Position numbers and translations under genes: made by a program. A DNA stretch of 10,716 nt, from positions 1 to 10,716 of the forward strand of contig JAITJY010000140.1 in the NCBI GenBank assembly GCA_031278675.1. Reading direction: 5' to 3'. The notes below the pieces were generated by a model that was given only the letters and a program-made list of their open reading frames with translations, was not told where the DNA came from and made no database searches. Source of the stretch: Bifidobacteriaceae bacterium (GTDB lineage Bacteria; Actinomycetota; Actinomycetes; Actinomycetales; WQXJ01). Shown here one piece after another: positions 1 through 6,660 of this stretch (within the stretch, counting starts at the first letter, position 1; the number at the start of each line of letters is the position of its first letter).

Positions 1-837
1 GCCTAGGTTGCGCGCAAACTCCCGGTTCTCGCCGACGAATCGGGCCTGTAGCCCCCAGCTAGACCTTTTCACGACGAAGCCGGTTACGGCTAGCAAGGCC
101 ACACCAATGAAGATGCCGATGTTTGCGCCGCCATAGCCGAGGAGCGTAGGCAGCCATGCCTGTTCAGGAACAGTTCTGGTGCCTGTGATTCCAGCCGCAG
201 GGTCGCGCAAGCCGCCGCTGACGAAGAAGGTAGTCAACGAGATGCCGATGTAGTTGAACATTAGAGTGGACACCAGAATGTCAACGTTGAAGTAGGCGTT
301 GAGTACACCTGGAAGGAGCGCCCAGCAAGCCCCGGCCAAGGCTCCCGCGAGGAAACATAATATGATTAGCAAGGGGCCAGGCAAATCAGATAGCGTTAGG
401 GCTGTGTACGCGCCGAAGAATGAACCAAGGTACATTTGCCCCTCGGCTCCGACATTAAAGATCCCAGCCGTGAATGACACATAGACGGACACCGCGATAA
501 TGAGGAGGGGTGTGGCCTGTGCGATCATTCCCGACAAGTTGTGTTCACTGCGAAAGCTGCCTAAGAGCAAGCTTTCAAAGGCCTGGCCGGGGTTGGCGCC
601 GAGAGCGATGATGATCAACAACCCCACGACCAGTGCCGCGCCTACTGCCAAGATCGGTTGGCTCAGCGTTTCGATGGAGCGCTCGACAAATGAACTGGAC
701 CGAGCGGCGTTGCCAGGTTCAATGAGAGGCTCATCCAAAGTGGCTCGGATCGAGTCAGGCCGGAACTGCGGAGCGCCTAGGGGTTCAGACGGCTCAGGGG
801 GATGGTACTGATCCCGTTCGTCGGCGGCGCCTGCCAT
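1..837 (-). other. Permease domain of the fused transporter (YufP/NupB-like), partial
   Basis: This is the membrane half of the open frame above, 279 codons to the window edge. It starts at an in-frame ATG (837) that would be the natural start if the permease were a separate gene, but no stop codon separates it from the ATPase. Residues 1-60 of this part are hydrophilic and proline-rich. A first helix follows (about 62-80), then a second helix leading into FNVGAEGQMYLG (127-138). After that come a long glycine/alanine-rich hydrophobic stretch, the segment NAYFNVDILVSTLMFNYI, and a further helix near the edge. This pattern is that of branched-chain/ribose-type permeases of the BMP nucleoside importers. 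The C-terminal helices, and probably a second permease gene, lie beyond position 1. Confidence 0.85.
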
Positions 838-2340
838 CGCTAGCCCAATGCGCGGTACCAAACTTTCCTCCGGCTCGAATTGGGCGACAACTCGACCTTT
901 GTACATCACTAGAATCCGGTCGGAGACGTTGAGTAGTTCCGTCAGATCGGCCGACACCAGTAGGACCGCGCCACCGCTAACTGCTTGTTCCCGTAGGCGC
1001 TCGTGGACGAACTCCGTTGCACCGATATCTATGCCCCGGGTGGGTTGTGCGGCTAGCAAGACAGACGGAGTGGACTCCAATTCGCGGGCGACTACTACTT
1101 TCTGCATGTTTCCGCCGGATAGTTCACCGACGCGGGTTGGCGCCCGCGCGCCACGAACGTCATAGCGCTGGATGATCCTCTCCACCCACTGCCTGGCGGG
1201 TTTCGGTCGTACGAAACCCAGCCGGAACAACATTGATTTCAGAAAGCCGCCCACTATGTTGGCTTGGACGCTACTTGCGGTAGAGACGCCCGAACGCACG
1301 CGATCTTCCGGAATGTGAGCAAGGCCAAGGGAACGGCGGCCGGCCGGCGACATCGTTGTGATGTCCACGCCGTTGAGGCTGATTCGCCCGTTGTCGGGCG
1401 TGCGAAGCCCAGCGATCGTTTCGACCAATTCAGTCTGGCCGTTGCCCTCGACGCCAGCTAGGCCGGTAATCTCCCCTCCTCTGAGGTCGAAAGACACGCG
1501 ATCAAGCAGCAAGCGGTTATCAGGGCCGCTCAAGACCAACTCGCGACAAATGAGAGCACTAGCACCGCTGACACGTTCCGCTGGGGGCGGGTTCTTTCTG
1601 GCCAGATCGACGTGACGGCCGACCATGAGTGTCGCGAGCTGTGACTCCGAAAAGTCAGACGTGGGGCCGACGGACACCAAGCGTCCGCGGCGCAGTACTG
1701 CCACCCGGTCGCTCACTGCCTTGACCTCGGGTAGCTTATGCGTGATGAGGACGACCGAGCGGTCGTTCGCAGATAGTTGCCTGAGGACCTCGAACAAGCC
1801 GACGCACTCTTGAGGTGTGAGCACGGCAGTCGGTTCGTCGAGGATGAGGATTTTGGCGTCAAAGCACAAAGCTTTGACGATCTCGACCCTTTGGCGCATG
1901 CCGGCCGACAGTGTGTCCACCGTCGCGTTCGGTTCAACTCGCAGCCCATACCGCTCACTGACTTCGGCGACACGCGCGGTCATGGATTCGCGGTCCAAAG
2001 AACGCCACTTAGTGGTTGGCTCAGCGCCCAGAAATACGTTGTCCGCCACTGTCAGCGAAGGGACCAACTTGAAATGTTGGTGGACCATGCCGATCCCGCG
2101 CATCCTGGCGGCGGTCGGCCCTGGAATTGTGACCGGCTGGCCCTCCAGCAGGATCTGTCCGGTGGTCGGTTGGAGGATGCCGTAACAGACATTCATCAAA
2201 GTGGATTTCCCGGCACCGTTCTCGCCTAGCAGCGCGAAGACCTCGCCCGGCATGATGCGCAACGAGATATTCTCGTCAGCGATAAAGTCGCCGAACTTCT
2301 TCGTGATCCCCCGCAACTCGAGCGCCGGTACGCCGGTCAC
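1..2340 (-). CDS. Fused ABC importer: tandem ATPase (YufO/NupA-like) plus permease (YufP/NupB-like), 3' end outside window
   Basis: This is the energising and membrane part of a BMP-family nucleoside importer. I read 780 codons without a stop. Residues 1-501 form two nucleotide-binding domains. The first has Walker A GENGAGKST (39-47), signature LSAGMRQR (144-151) and Walker B ILILDEPTA (164-172). The second has a degenerate Walker A (AGVEGNGQTE), signature LSGGNMQK (407-414) and AAQPTRGID, as in RbsA/YufO-class ATPases. From residue 502 (in-frame ATG at 837) comes a polar, Pro-rich linker of about 60 residues, then permease helices from about 563, with the family motif FNVGAEGQ at 628-635. 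The GTG start at 2340 is the first start after the upstream stop and has GAGGG just before it; the gap to the lipoprotein gene is 45 nt. In relatives the two parts are normally separate genes. CTA, TTA and ATA codons are frequent in the permease half. Family assignment is firm; that the cell makes one uncut fusion is inference. Confidence 0.88.
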   Translation of the reverse strand, partial: MTGVPALELRGITKKFGDFIADENISLRIMPGEVFALLGENGAGKSTLMNVCYGILQPTTGQILLEGQPVTIPGPTAARMRGIGMVHQHFKLVPSLTVADNVFLGAEPTTKWRSLDRESMTARVAEVSERYGLRVEPNATVDTLSAGMRQRVEIVKALCFDAKILILDEPTAVLTPQECVGLFEVLRQLSANDRSVVLITHKLPEVKAVSDRVAVLRRGRLVSVGPTSDFSESQLATLMVGRHVDLARKNPPPAERVSGASALICRELVLSGPDNRLLLDRVSFDLRGGEITGLAGVEGNGQTELVETIAGLRTPDNGRISLNGVDITTMSPAGRRSLGLAHIPEDRVRSGVSTASSVQANIVGGFLKSMLFRLGFVRPKPARQWVERIIQRYDVRGARAPTRVGELSGGNMQKVVVARELESTPSVLLAAQPTRGIDIGATEFVHERLREQAVSGGAVLLVSADLTELLNVSDRILVMYKGRVVAQFEPEESLVPRIGLAMAGAADERDQYHPPEPSEPLGAPQFRPDSIRATLDEPLIEPGNAARSSSFVERSIETLSQPILAVGAALVVGLLIIIALGANPGQAFESLLLGSFRSEHNLSGMIAQATPLLIIAVSVYVSFTAGIFNVGAEGQMYLGSFFGAYTALTLSDLPGPLLIILCFLAGALAGACWALLPGVLNAYFNVDILVSTLMFNYIGISLTTFFVSGGLRDPAAGITGTRTVPEQAWLPTLLGYGGANIGIFIGVALLAVTGFVVKRSSWGLQARFVGENREFARNLG

Positions 2341-2385
2341 GTTGCCCTCACTTGCACTACCACACTCCCATGGCCCACCGGCCGG

Positions 2386-3468
2386 TTAGGCGCCAGACGG
2401 CGCGCAGTAAGGATCAACGCACGGGACTTCAATCTCGCCATCCTTGACCTTTTCGATGAAAGCGTTGATGGTTTCAACACTCTCCTCCGGAACCAAGTCC
2501 TCATTGACAATCAATTCGACACCGCCATTGCTGATGCCAAACACATAGTTCTTACCCGTTTCAAGGGTACCGTCTTTCAACATGCTGATCACCGCGAAGA
2601 GCGCGTTGCCGGAGTTCTTCAGATCTGACGCGAGAATGGCCTCAGGGTAAAGACCGTTCTGGTTGGAATCTACTCCGATACCGTATTTACCCTTTTCCGA
2701 GGCAGCTTTCAAGGCTCCTAGACCGCCACCGCCGGCGGCTGCGAAGATGGCATCTGCGCCGGCGGCAATCATTGAAGTTGCCTGATTGTATGCGGTCTGT
2801 GCGTCTGTAAAGTTGCCGACGTAGGAGGATTGCACGGTAATTGCTGGGTCGACGGCTTTGGCTCCGCCTTCAAAGCCTGCGAGGAAGTCGCGTATTACAG
2901 GAATATCGCTTCCACCGATGAAGCCGACATTCTTTGACCCAGATGACAACGGGAAGGCGGATTGGTCGGTTGTGGCCAGTGCGGCAGCTACACCCGCTAA
3001 GAACGCGCCGTCCGACTGCCGGAAGGTGATCGAGGCAACGTTTTCCAGGTCCACTTCTTGATCGATTGAAACGTAACGCTGTTCGGTATGCCTGGCGGCC
3101 ACTTCAGTGAGCTGATCTGCGGCGAGGGCAGAGCCGACTACCACTAGGTCGTAGTCACCGTTCGACAGGTTTTCAAGGTTGGACTTCCAAGCGGCTGATT
3201 GATTGGCGCCGCCTTCAATGACTTTGCCCTCTACGCCGAGTTCACTCGTGGCGCGCTCGAGTCCTTCGGCGCTAGAGTCCAAGAATCCGAGGTCGCCTAG
3301 CGTTCCAGGGATCAGTAGGGCGACTGAAATGGCGCCGGAGTCGCCGGCAGAGCCCGCGTCGGTCTTGACCGTCGAACCGGGGGACGATTGTGAACCACAT
3401 CCAGTAAGAACCAGCGCGCAAACGGGGATTGCACAAGCGAACCACCGTAGTGTTGTCGTTTTTCTCAT
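2386..3468 (-). CDS. BMP-family (PnrA-like) nucleoside-binding lipoprotein
   Basis: This is the extracytoplasmic substrate receptor of the ABC importer encoded just downstream, anchored to the outer face of the membrane. The 360-residue protein has a lipoprotein signal peptide: MRKTTTLRW, a hydrophobic stretch, then lipobox LTGC with the lipidated Cys at 24. The mature part has BMP/PnrA family hallmarks: GTLGDLGFLDSSAEGLE, the NVASITFRQSDGAFLAGVAAA region, VGFIGGSDIPVI, IFAAAGGGGLGA and GIGVDSNQNG. Relatives bind purine or pyrimidine nucleosides; the ligand here is inferred from the nucleoside hydrolase in the same operon. A Cys pair near the C-terminus (350 and 355, in PCVDPYC) is a small oddity that could form a disulfide. 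The ATG start at 3468 is preceded by a strong AGGAGG (plus-strand cctcct at 3473-3478). The gap from the repressor gene is 64 nt. Confidence 0.94.
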   Translation of the reverse strand: MRKTTTLRWFACAIPVCALVLTGCGSQSSPGSTVKTDAGSAGDSGAISVALLIPGTLGDLGFLDSSAEGLERATSELGVEGKVIEGGANQSAAWKSNLENLSNGDYDLVVVGSALAADQLTEVAARHTEQRYVSIDQEVDLENVASITFRQSDGAFLAGVAAALATTDQSAFPLSSGSKNVGFIGGSDIPVIRDFLAGFEGGAKAVDPAITVQSSYVGNFTDAQTAYNQATSMIAAGADAIFAAAGGGGLGALKAASEKGKYGIGVDSNQNGLYPEAILASDLKNSGNALFAVISMLKDGTLETGKNYVFGISNGGVELIVNEDLVPEESVETINAFIEKVKDGEIEVPCVDPYCAPSGA

Positions 3469-3532
3469 TATTCCTCCTAGGGCTGTTGTTGGTTGGTGCC
3501 TGATGGCGGACGTAAATGGGCTAGTTAGAGGG

Positions 3533-4600
3533 TTATTCGGCAGGGATTCGGGGGTTTTCGACGAGTGACATGTTGTGGGCTGTCGCGGCGCCGCAGCCGC
3601 AGCTACTGCGAATGACTAACGAGACGGGAAGCATGGTGCTCTTGGGTACTCCTGGATCGTCAGTCTGCTCTAGGAGTGAGTAGGCGGTTTCCGCGATAAG
3701 TTGCAGTGGCTGGCGCACAGTAGTGAGTGGGGGAACGGTGAAAGCCGACTCGCGAATGCCGTCGAACGAGACTATTGCGACATCGCGTGGGACAGCGACG
3801 CCAACTTGGGCCGCAGCACGCAATACGCCGATCGATTGCTCGTCACTCTGCACGAAGAAGGCCTGCGGCAGGTCGTCCCGCCCCCAAAGTGCCCCCACGG
3901 CATCGTGCGCCGCGTAGCGATTGAAATCGGACCGCACCACCACCTGGGTCGAAGGGTCGATCTCCGCTTCGAGCAAGGCTCGGCGCCAACCGCGCTCGCG
4001 TTCGTCGGCGCTCGACACGCCAACCGGTCCAGCTAGCATCCCTATACGCGTGAGCCCGTGGTCCAATAAGTGCCGGGTGGCAACGAATGCTCCCTGTTCG
4101 TTGTCAACGCATACGGTGATGCCGTTGGCGCCGGTCGGCAGCCTGTCAATGAACACGACATTAGGCGGGCCACCGGCGATTTGTGCGTTGGTCAGCGGTG
4201 CCTCGGCCTCACTTGCGAGTTGGCCTGCCCCGACAATGCAGATTCGGTGCACCAATTGGTCCGCGAAGGCGGCCAGATACGACGCTTGTCGCGCGTCATC
4301 TTGCATTGAGTTGCCTAATAGCAGTAACGATCCGTGGGCAGCCGCGCATCGCTCGATTTCCAAGGCGAGTTCGGCGAAGAACGGGTTGGAGATGTCTGGG
4401 ACTATCAACCCCAGTGACTTTGAGTCAGCGGTGCGCAATGAGCGCGCTATTTGGTTAGGTCTGTAGCTAAGTTCGCGAACTGCTCGCATTACTTTGCGCC
4501 TAGTTGCTTCCGCCACCGGCCTGGGGCCGTTATTGAGGACATAACTGACTACGGCGGACGATGTACCTGCCGCTTTGGCGACGTCGTTGCGCGTTACCAT
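3533..4600 (-). CDS. LacI-family transcriptional repressor of the nucleoside operon
   Basis: This 355-residue protein is a complete LacI/PurR-type regulator. The N-terminal helix-turn-helix is at about 3-24 (VTRNDVAKAAGTSSAVVSYVLN), and the hinge-helix region YRPNQIARSLRT is at 46-57. A periplasmic-binding-protein-like sensor domain follows (starting LGLIVPDISNPFF), and the end is VIRSSCGCG, common in the family. I chose ATG 4600 because GAGGAAA lies just upstream and the DNA-binding domain starts directly after it. A TTG at 4612 would add four residues and overlap the hydrolase stop. The gene lies 8 nt after the nucleoside hydrolase gene, so it is co-transcribed and probably autoregulated through the palindrome at 5574-5591. 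The effector is likely a nucleoside, free base or ribose; this is inference from context. Confidence 0.94.
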   Translation of the reverse strand: MVTRNDVAKAAGTSSAVVSYVLNNGPRPVAEATRRKVMRAVRELSYRPNQIARSLRTADSKSLGLIVPDISNPFFAELALEIERCAAAHGSLLLLGNSMQDDARQASYLAAFADQLVHRICIVGAGQLASEAEAPLTNAQIAGGPPNVVFIDRLPTGANGITVCVDNEQGAFVATRHLLDHGLTRIGMLAGPVGVSSADERERGWRRALLEAEIDPSTQVVVRSDFNRYAAHDAVGALWGRDDLPQAFFVQSDEQSIGVLRAAAQVGVAVPRDVAIVSFDGIRESAFTVPPLTTVRQPLQLIAETAYSLLEQTDDPGVPKSTMLPVSLVIRSSCGCGAATAHNMSLVENPRIPAE

Positions 4601-4608
4601 GGCTTTCC

Positions 4609-5562
4609 TCAAGCACCTGCAAAAGCACCGAGCAGCAGAGAAATGAACAAGCTGGCGTTGGCCCCGAAAGCAACGGATGCGTTGGCGGCGTGCTTTAGCC
4701 TGTGATCCACATCAATTACGGTCTCGCCCGTGGTCAACGCGCCGTTGGTCTCGACATCGACGAAGAGGTCTACACACGAGATGATGTCGGGCCGGATGAG
4801 TGCTGCGACGCACAGCGCGTCATGAATTGGCGCGGCGTGGCGGGCCTGGTTCCCGAGCCGGGCGTCGTAGCCAGCGATCCGGCGCTCAGTCAGCCCCGCC
4901 ATCGCCACCCCGGCGGGGGTGCCCAGGTCGCGGAAAGCCGCCGCGTCGTTAGCGGATACCAATGCTTGGTGGGTCGCATCCAATGTGACCAGCGTGACGT
5001 TCCTCAATCCCGCTCCGAGCACAACGCGAGCTGCTTCAGGATCTGCCCACATGTTGAATTCGGCGCGTGGAGTGATGTTGCCGGTGCGGTGTGCGCCGCC
5101 CATGATGACAGTGCGAGGGATCCAGTCCGCCAACCGCGGTTCTGCCCGGAGGGCCAGAGCGACATTTGTCAGAGGGCCGGTGGCTACTAGAACAGTCTCC
5201 GTTGCGCCATCCGCGAATGTATCGATCAGAAACTCGACTGCTCTTCTTGCCTGCGGCGCAGACCGAGCCTCGGGCAACTCAAGGTAGGTGCCGTGGGCGT
5301 AGGTCTTGCCTGGCGGGGGAGTAGCCCGCGGCACCGGGAGGTCGTCGCGCGCGAGGGGCTTGACGGACCCGCAGAAGACAGGGACAGCGACCCCGATATG
5401 GTCCAACACCCGAAGAGTGTTTTCCGTCGTGACATCTACCAGGGCATTGCCAGTTACGGTAGTCACGCCGACCAGGTCCAAGTCGGGATGCAGGGCAGCC
5501 AACATAATCGCGACTGCGTCGTCTGTGCCGGTATCAACATCAAGAATCAGCTTGGTGGGCAT
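4609..5562 (-). CDS. Nucleoside hydrolase (inosine/uridine-preferring type)
   Basis: This cytoplasmic N-ribohydrolase splits a nucleoside into free base and ribose. The 317-residue protein matches the usual family length of about 310-320. It begins MPTKLILDVDTGTDDAVA, with the Ca2+-binding aspartates at 8, 10, 14 and 15. Further hallmarks are GVTTVTGN, VLVATGPLTNVALAL, EFNMWADPEAA near 166-176, and the catalytic-region pair His247-Asp248 in IHDALCVAA. The ATG at 5562 is preceded by AAAGGAG five bases upstream. The frame stays open further upstream, but that extension crosses the promoter and operator and has no family similarity. It is the first gene of the operon, followed after 8 nt by the LacI regulator. 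Whether purine or pyrimidine nucleosides are preferred cannot be told from sequence. Confidence 0.95.
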   Translation of the reverse strand: MPTKLILDVDTGTDDAVAIMLAALHPDLDLVGVTTVTGNALVDVTTENTLRVLDHIGVAVPVFCGSVKPLARDDLPVPRATPPPGKTYAHGTYLELPEARSAPQARRAVEFLIDTFADGATETVLVATGPLTNVALALRAEPRLADWIPRTVIMGGAHRTGNITPRAEFNMWADPEAARVVLGAGLRNVTLVTLDATHQALVSANDAAAFRDLGTPAGVAMAGLTERRIAGYDARLGNQARHAAPIHDALCVAALIRPDIISCVDLFVDVETNGALTTGETVIDVDHRLKHAANASVAFGANASLFISLLLGAFAGA

Positions 5563-5573
5563 CTTTGCTCCTT

Positions 5574-5591
5574 TGTCTACACGTGTAGACA
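5574..5591. promoter_or_regulatory. 18-bp perfect palindrome, probable LacI-family operator
   Basis: The sequence TGTCTACACGTGTAGACA is a perfect 18-bp inverted repeat with a central CG, the typical size and symmetry of LacI-family operators. It sits between the putative -10 box and the Shine-Dalgarno of the nucleoside hydrolase gene, so a bound repressor would block initiation. The obvious candidate protein is the LacI-type product at 3533-4600. The palindrome is seen directly; the binding partner is inferred. Confidence 0.8.
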
Positions 5592-5618
5592 CTACTAATC
5601 TCTTGCCGCTCCGGTCAA
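5589..5618 (-). promoter_or_regulatory. Putative promoter of the nucleoside operon
   Basis: On the minus strand TTGACC (plus 5613-5618) and TAGTGT (plus 5589-5594) are spaced by 18 bases, a reasonable sigma-70-type -35/-10 pair for an actinobacterium (TANNNT -10). The -10 overlaps the edge of the 18-bp palindrome and the start point would fall inside it, about 10-15 nt before the AAAGGAG of the hydrolase gene. The -10 is only a partial consensus match. Confidence 0.55.
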
Positions 5619-5757
5619 TGGGCATCGCAAAAAAAGAATCGCTGAACCGCGCCGCATCCGGGGGATCGGCCAGTGAGCGGGTGCTGGCGACATGGATTGA
5701 GGTGCTTCCCCGGACCCGCCGCATAGTTCGGCATGGTTTGGCGTTGCGGCAGTGAGC

Positions 5758-5763
5758 TAGTAT
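5758..5763 (+). promoter_or_regulatory. Putative -10 box (TAGTAT) for the phosphopantetheinyl transferase gene
   Basis: TAGTAT lies 10 bases before the ATG at 5774, and no Shine-Dalgarno is visible in between. The predicted start point falls at or within a few bases of the ATG, so the mRNA would be leaderless or nearly so. No clear -35 at the right distance was found, which lowers confidence. Confidence 0.4.
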
Positions 5764-5773
5764 CCCTTGCACG

Positions 5774-6598
5774 ATGCCGACCCACCAGATCCGCTTTATC
5801 CTCGCCCGCGTCACGCCTGCGGGGGGAGGCGGGGTGACCCCTGCCGGGGCTGCGCGACCCGCGGCGGGAGTGGACTTGGTGGGCGAGTGGGCGGCATCGG
5901 GCGCGGGGCAGTTCGTGCGCGTGCAGGCGGGATTGGGTGCGGGGGACTTGGTGGGCGCTGGGAGTTGTGTGGGCGCGGCGGGAGTTGACTCGGTGGGCGA
6001 GTGGGCGGCATCGGGCGCGGGGGCGAACTCATCAGCCAGCCGGGCGGAGGCGGCCGGGGTGGCGCGGGCGCTGGTTGAGGCGGAGGCTCGGCGGGCGGGC
6101 GTGATGGGCGCTGGGGAGGGTGGGGCGTGGGTGCGGACGGCGGCGGGTCAACCGCAGCTTGAGGGGATTGACGGCTGGTTTTTCTCGATCTCCTACGCGG
6201 GTGATCTGGTGGGCGTGGCGAGTGCGCGCTGCCCGGTGGGACTGGATCTGGAGCCGGCCACTCGGCGGCCCGCAGCTATGCTGGCGCGCCGCTTCGCCAG
6301 CGACGAGCGGGCCTACATCGCAGCCGCGCCGGGCGGTGCGCACGGCCGTGACCAGCGCTTCTTGGAGATTTGGACCAAGAAGGAGTCCTACCTGAAATGG
6401 CGGGGATGTGGCCTGGCGGCCGGGCTCGCTAGTTTCAGTGTGCTCCAGCCGGCCAGGCTCGGGGTGCAGTTCTGGCCGGTCGGTGCGTCGGCTGGTTTGA
6501 TGGGTCACGTCTGCGCCGCCACGGTGGGCACAACTGCGGGCACACTGGCAGCCCCAGCCGCAGCCCCAACCGCAGCCCCAAGCAGTCAGCCAGATTGA
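5774..6598 (+). CDS. Sfp-type 4'-phosphopantetheinyl transferase with internal duplication
   Basis: The enzyme transfers 4'-phosphopantetheine from CoA to a serine on acyl- or peptidyl-carrier proteins. Of 274 residues the catalytic core is the C-terminal two thirds: WFFSISYAGDLVGVAS (135-150), the Mg2+-binding PVGLDLEP (154-161), FASDERAYI (174-182) and FLEIWTKKESYLKWRG (196-211), which carries Glu204 and Lys208. The Sfp motif usually reads S-x-S-H; here Tyr141 replaces the His. The N-terminal region is abnormal: about 90 Gly/Ala-rich residues include GVD-x-VGEWAASGAG twice (32-45 and 70-83), from a 48-bp near-exact DNA repeat. The C-terminus ends in an Ala/Pro-rich tail. ATG 5774 lacks a Shine-Dalgarno. 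No polyketide, peptide or fatty-acid synthase gene is adjacent, so the carrier-protein partner is unknown. Composition is very G+C-rich, unlike the divergent nucleoside operon. The family call is strong; activity despite the insertion is not assured. Confidence 0.85.
   Translation: MPTHQIRFILARVTPAGGGGVTPAGAARPAAGVDLVGEWAASGAGQFVRVQAGLGAGDLVGAGSCVGAAGVDSVGEWAASGAGANSSASRAEAAGVARALVEAEARRAGVMGAGEGGAWVRTAAGQPQLEGIDGWFFSISYAGDLVGVASARCPVGLDLEPATRRPAAMLARRFASDERAYIAAAPGGAHGRDQRFLEIWTKKESYLKWRGCGLAAGLASFSVLQPARLGVQFWPVGASAGLMGHVCAATVGTTAGTLAAPAAAPTAAPSSQPD
5861..6022 (+). repeat. 48-bp near-exact direct repeat, 114-bp period, inside the PPTase gene
   Basis: Bases 5861-5908 and 5975-6022 match except at two positions. 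The 114-bp offset is exactly 38 codons, so the frame is preserved. A shorter echo (gacttggtgggcg at about 5945-5957) lies between them, indicating repeated slippage or unequal crossing-over in this G-rich tract. Confidence 0.9.
6548..6583 (+). repeat. 12-bp tandem repeat, three units, encoding an Ala/Pro-rich tail
   Basis: Three consecutive near-identical 12-bp units (gcagccccagcc, gcagccccaacc, gcagccccaagc) near the 3' end of the PPTase gene encode a low-complexity AAPAAAPTAAPS tail. It is probably a length-variable, non-catalytic extension. Confidence 0.85.
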
Positions 6599-6660
6599 TT
6601 GGCGCGGCTCGGCGCGCCGGGGGCGCGGAGCCCGTGGCAGGTGTGGGAGACTGTGGAACC

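Noticed and set aside
1713..2229. Frames antisense or out of phase within the ATPase (1713-1973 minus, 1777-2229 and 1817-2185 plus)
   Set aside because: Shadows of a well-supported ATPase; they lack domain motifs and ribosome sites.
4601..4612. TTG start for the LacI regulator
   Set aside because: It adds only MRKA, overlaps the hydrolase stop and uses the Shine-Dalgarno itself as coding sequence. ATG 4600 is better placed.
5618..5755. 45-codon plus-strand frame (MGIAKKESLNRAASGG) in the divergent spacer
   Set aside because: No Shine-Dalgarno, it overlaps the -35 of the nucleoside operon, and it has no recognisable family. I could not support it as a gene.
5563..5814. N-terminal extension of the nucleoside hydrolase frame up to 5814
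   Set aside because: It crosses the palindrome and the -35/-10 pair, has no family similarity, and ATG 5562 has a good AAAGGAG and starts exactly at the conserved MPTKLILDVDTG.
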